Program-made: the position numbers and the translations under genes | Assembly: GCA_030609975.1 (NCBI GenBank) | Contig: JAUWSR010000190.1 | Coordinates: forward strand, 1 to 7,446 | Source: Acidobacteriota bacterium | GTDB lineage: Bacteria; Acidobacteriota; Aminicenantia; Aminicenantales; Aminicenantaceae | Direction: 5' to 3' | DNA length: 7,446 bases | The notes under the pieces: model-generated | Told to the model about the DNA's origin: nothing | Database searches by the model: none | Seen by the model: the letters and a program-made list of their open reading frames with translations, nothing else | Part shown: positions 5,551 to 7,446 of the stretch, one piece after another | How the letters are laid out: every line of letters begins with the position of its first letter | Position numbering within the stretch: position 1 is the stretch's first letter

Positions 5551-7446
5551 ATGAAATGCCCACAATGTAACTCAGATGTTGGGGATGATTCCAAGTTCTG
5601 CAAGGAATGTGGAGCCAATATCACTTCTGCAGAAGATGCCATGCCATCCTTCACCAAGACGCTCCAGACGCCTGCTGATGTTGTCGCACAGGGGACTGTC
5701 TTTGCCGAGCGGTATGAGATCCTGGAAAAGATCGGGGAGGGTGGGATGGGCGAAGTTTATCTTGCGCTCGATCGGAACCTCGATCGCCAGGTGGCAGTCA
5801 AGGTTCTTCCTGCCGCCTTTGCTGAGGATGCCGAGCGGCTGGCCAGATTTGAGCGGGAGGCCAAGCTGCTGGCGGTCCTGAATCATTCCAACATCGCCGC
5901 AATCTATGGCCTTGAACAATCCGAGGGACAACGCTTCCTCGTACTGGAGCTAGTGGGCGGAGAGACTCTCAAGAATAAGCTAGACAAAGGCCCCATTGAG
6001 GTCGAAGACGCCCTTGATCTCTGTCACCAGATCACGGAAGGGCTGGAAGCTGCTCATGAAAAGGGCATCATCCACCGTGACCTCAAGCCCGGCAATATCA
6101 TGATCACTCCCGAAGGTAAGGTCAAAATTTTGGACTTCGGGTTGGCCAAGGCTTTTGCCAGCGAGACCACAAACATCGACATCGAAAAGTCGCCCACCAT
6201 CACGGCACAGATGACCAAGCCGGGTGTGGTCCTGGGAACCGCGGCTTATATGAGTCCAGAACAGGCCAGGGGCCGGACCGTCGACAAAAGGACGGACATC
6301 TGGGCATTTGGATGTGTGCTCTATGAATGTCTGACAGGTATGCGGGCGTTTCAGGGAGAAACTGTTTCTGATACATTAGCCCATATATTGAAGGGCGAGC
6401 CGGACTGGAGTGCGCTCCCTGCGAATACGCCGACAAACATCAGGGCGCTACTTCGCCGCTGCCTGCAGAAAGATCAAAAGAACCGTCTCCATGATATCGC
6501 GGACGCCCGGATCGAGATCGATGAGGCCGGGTCTCCTTTGGCCGAAGAAAGTGCGGCCACCCGACGCTTCCCGCTGGGCTGGGTTTTAGCCATCGGGGCG
6601 GTTCTGTTCATGGCGGGAATCTTGATCCGGCCTCTGATTTGGAAGGCTGAATTATATGAGCTTCCGTCCGAACCCATGGCTTCGGTCATCACGCTCGAAC
6701 CTGGCTATGGACTCGACGGAAACAGGATGATACTCGAGTACAACAGGCCCAGCGTGAATGCTATTGCCATTTCTCGAGATGGGCGATTTATTGTCTACTG
6801 TGCTATGAATGATGCCGGCACTGAGGACGCGAAATCCCAGTTATTCTTGAGGCGTATCGAAGAGCTGGATGCCAGCCCGATAGCGGGGACCGAGGGAGGG
6901 ATCGCTCCCTTCCTTTCCCCGGATGATCGCTGGATCGGTTTTTGGGCGGACGGCAGGCTCAAGAAGATTCCGGTCGAGGGTAGCGTGGCCCAGGATCTCT
7001 GTGAGGCGAGCGCTCTTGGTGCCAGTTGGGGATTCGATGACCGCATTGTCTTTGCGGATGCCAGCCTCGGACTCTCCGCTGTCGCTGCGAGCGGTGGAGA
7101 GCCGGAAAACATCACCCAACCGGACAAAACACGGGAGGAATTCGATCATCGTCTTCCCTCACATCTTCCTGATGCTCAAGCGATCCTGTTCACGGTCATG
7201 CAATCCGAAAGGGACCAAAATCCCCGAGTCGCGCTCTTCATCAGCAAAAGCCGACAGTGGGATTATTTGATGGAGGATGCTTCAGACGCGCAGTATCTCC
7301 CGACTGGTCATATTGTATTCCTGAGACGGGGAGTGTTGTGGGCCGTCCCCTTCAGTCTGAGTGACTTTGAGATCACGGGGCAGGCCGTGCCCGTAAGATC
7401 CGATGTGATGCAGAACCTCGCAATGACTACGCAGAACACAACTGCC
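5551..7446 (+). CDS. Membrane-anchored Ser/Thr protein kinase with zinc ribbon and beta-propeller sensor, 3' end cut by window
   Basis: The frame is open from ATG 5551 to the window end, 632 codons without a stop. It begins with a zinc ribbon, MKCPQC and FCKECG (Cys3, Cys6, Cys17, Cys20). The Hanks-type kinase domain (about 55-330) has the glycine loop GEGGMGEV (62-69), Lys84 (VAVK), helix-C Glu103 (REAKLL), HRDLKPGN (175-182, Asp177 catalytic), DFG (195-197) and GTAAYMSPEQ (Glu237). All catalytic residues are present and it is an RD kinase. One membrane span (about 341-359, LGWVLAIGAVLFMAGILI) follows, so the kinase is cytoplasmic. The rest is extracytoplasmic and shows WD40/TolB-like PD40 blades: ISRDGRFIVYCA, LSPDDRWIGFWADGRLKKIP and SWGFDDRIVFA. 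Intact relatives are about 850-900 residues, so roughly a quarter is probably missing at the right edge. It likely senses an external or envelope signal and phosphorylates unknown targets. It has its own promoter (5492-5519). Confidence 0.95.
   Translation, partial: MKCPQCNSDVGDDSKFCKECGANITSAEDAMPSFTKTLQTPADVVAQGTVFAERYEILEKIGEGGMGEVYLALDRNLDRQVAVKVLPAAFAEDAERLARFEREAKLLAVLNHSNIAAIYGLEQSEGQRFLVLELVGGETLKNKLDKGPIEVEDALDLCHQITEGLEAAHEKGIIHRDLKPGNIMITPEGKVKILDFGLAKAFASETTNIDIEKSPTITAQMTKPGVVLGTAAYMSPEQARGRTVDKRTDIWAFGCVLYECLTGMRAFQGETVSDTLAHILKGEPDWSALPANTPTNIRALLRRCLQKDQKNRLHDIADARIEIDEAGSPLAEESAATRRFPLGWVLAIGAVLFMAGILIRPLIWKAELYELPSEPMASVITLEPGYGLDGNRMILEYNRPSVNAIAISRDGRFIVYCAMNDAGTEDAKSQLFLRRIEELDASPIAGTEGGIAPFLSPDDRWIGFWADGRLKKIPVEGSVAQDLCEASALGASWGFDDRIVFADASLGLSAVAASGGEPENITQPDKTREEFDHRLPSHLPDAQAILFTVMQSERDQNPRVALFISKSRQWDYLMEDASDAQYLPTGHIVFLRRGVLWAVPFSLSDFEITGQAVPVRSDVMQNLAMTTQNTTA

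Noticed and set aside
5572..5931. Open frames on both strands over the start of the kinase (minus 5572-5931, plus 5576-5881)
   Set aside because: Both are shadows of the kinase frame, which carries the zinc ribbon, glycine loop and catalytic Lys in the same bases.
6795..7270. Several open frames on both strands near the right end
   Set aside because: They are out of frame with the kinase's propeller region, whose PD40 motifs are clear; none has its own recognisable content.

Overview
The window reads as bacterial chromosome. It has four real genes and one gene remnant, all on the + strand. The best guess for the source is Acidobacteriota or a nearby lineage such as Aminicenantes. The main reason is the large kinase at the right end (zinc ribbon, Hanks-type kinase, membrane span, propeller), an architecture that those phyla carry in many copies. 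An FtsX-type permease remnant sits just before it. This assignment is an inference from protein style only; there is no rRNA or other phylogenetic marker here.

Layout: (1) 1-3096 is the 3' part of an AddA/RecB-type helicase-nuclease. Its Walker A motif lies upstream of the window, so the gene is cut by the window edge. (2) 3148-4578 is a secreted papain-family (C1) cysteine peptidase with a C-terminal lectin-like domain. (3) 4649-5065 is a small secreted beta-rich protein of unknown function. (4) 5094-5387 is an unannotated remnant of an FtsX/MacB-type ABC permease. It keeps two separate pieces of the C-terminal region joined in frame, with the part between them missing. (5) 5388-5550 is non-coding and holds a short hairpin and a good sigma70-like promoter. 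(6) 5551-7446 is a membrane-anchored Ser/Thr protein kinase that runs off the right edge.

The genes do not look like one pathway. The first is DNA repair, the next two are exported proteins, and the last is a signalling receptor with its own promoter. Base composition changes across the window. Sampled stretches of the first and last genes are about 60-65% G+C, whereas samples of the peptidase are about 35-37% and of the small protein about 47%. The middle block, ending in a decayed permease, looks like an accessory segment between more typical genes. No CRISPR array, tRNA, insertion sequence or phage gene was seen. I did not find a convincing undescribed multi-gene system; the most unusual object is the internally deleted permease remnant.
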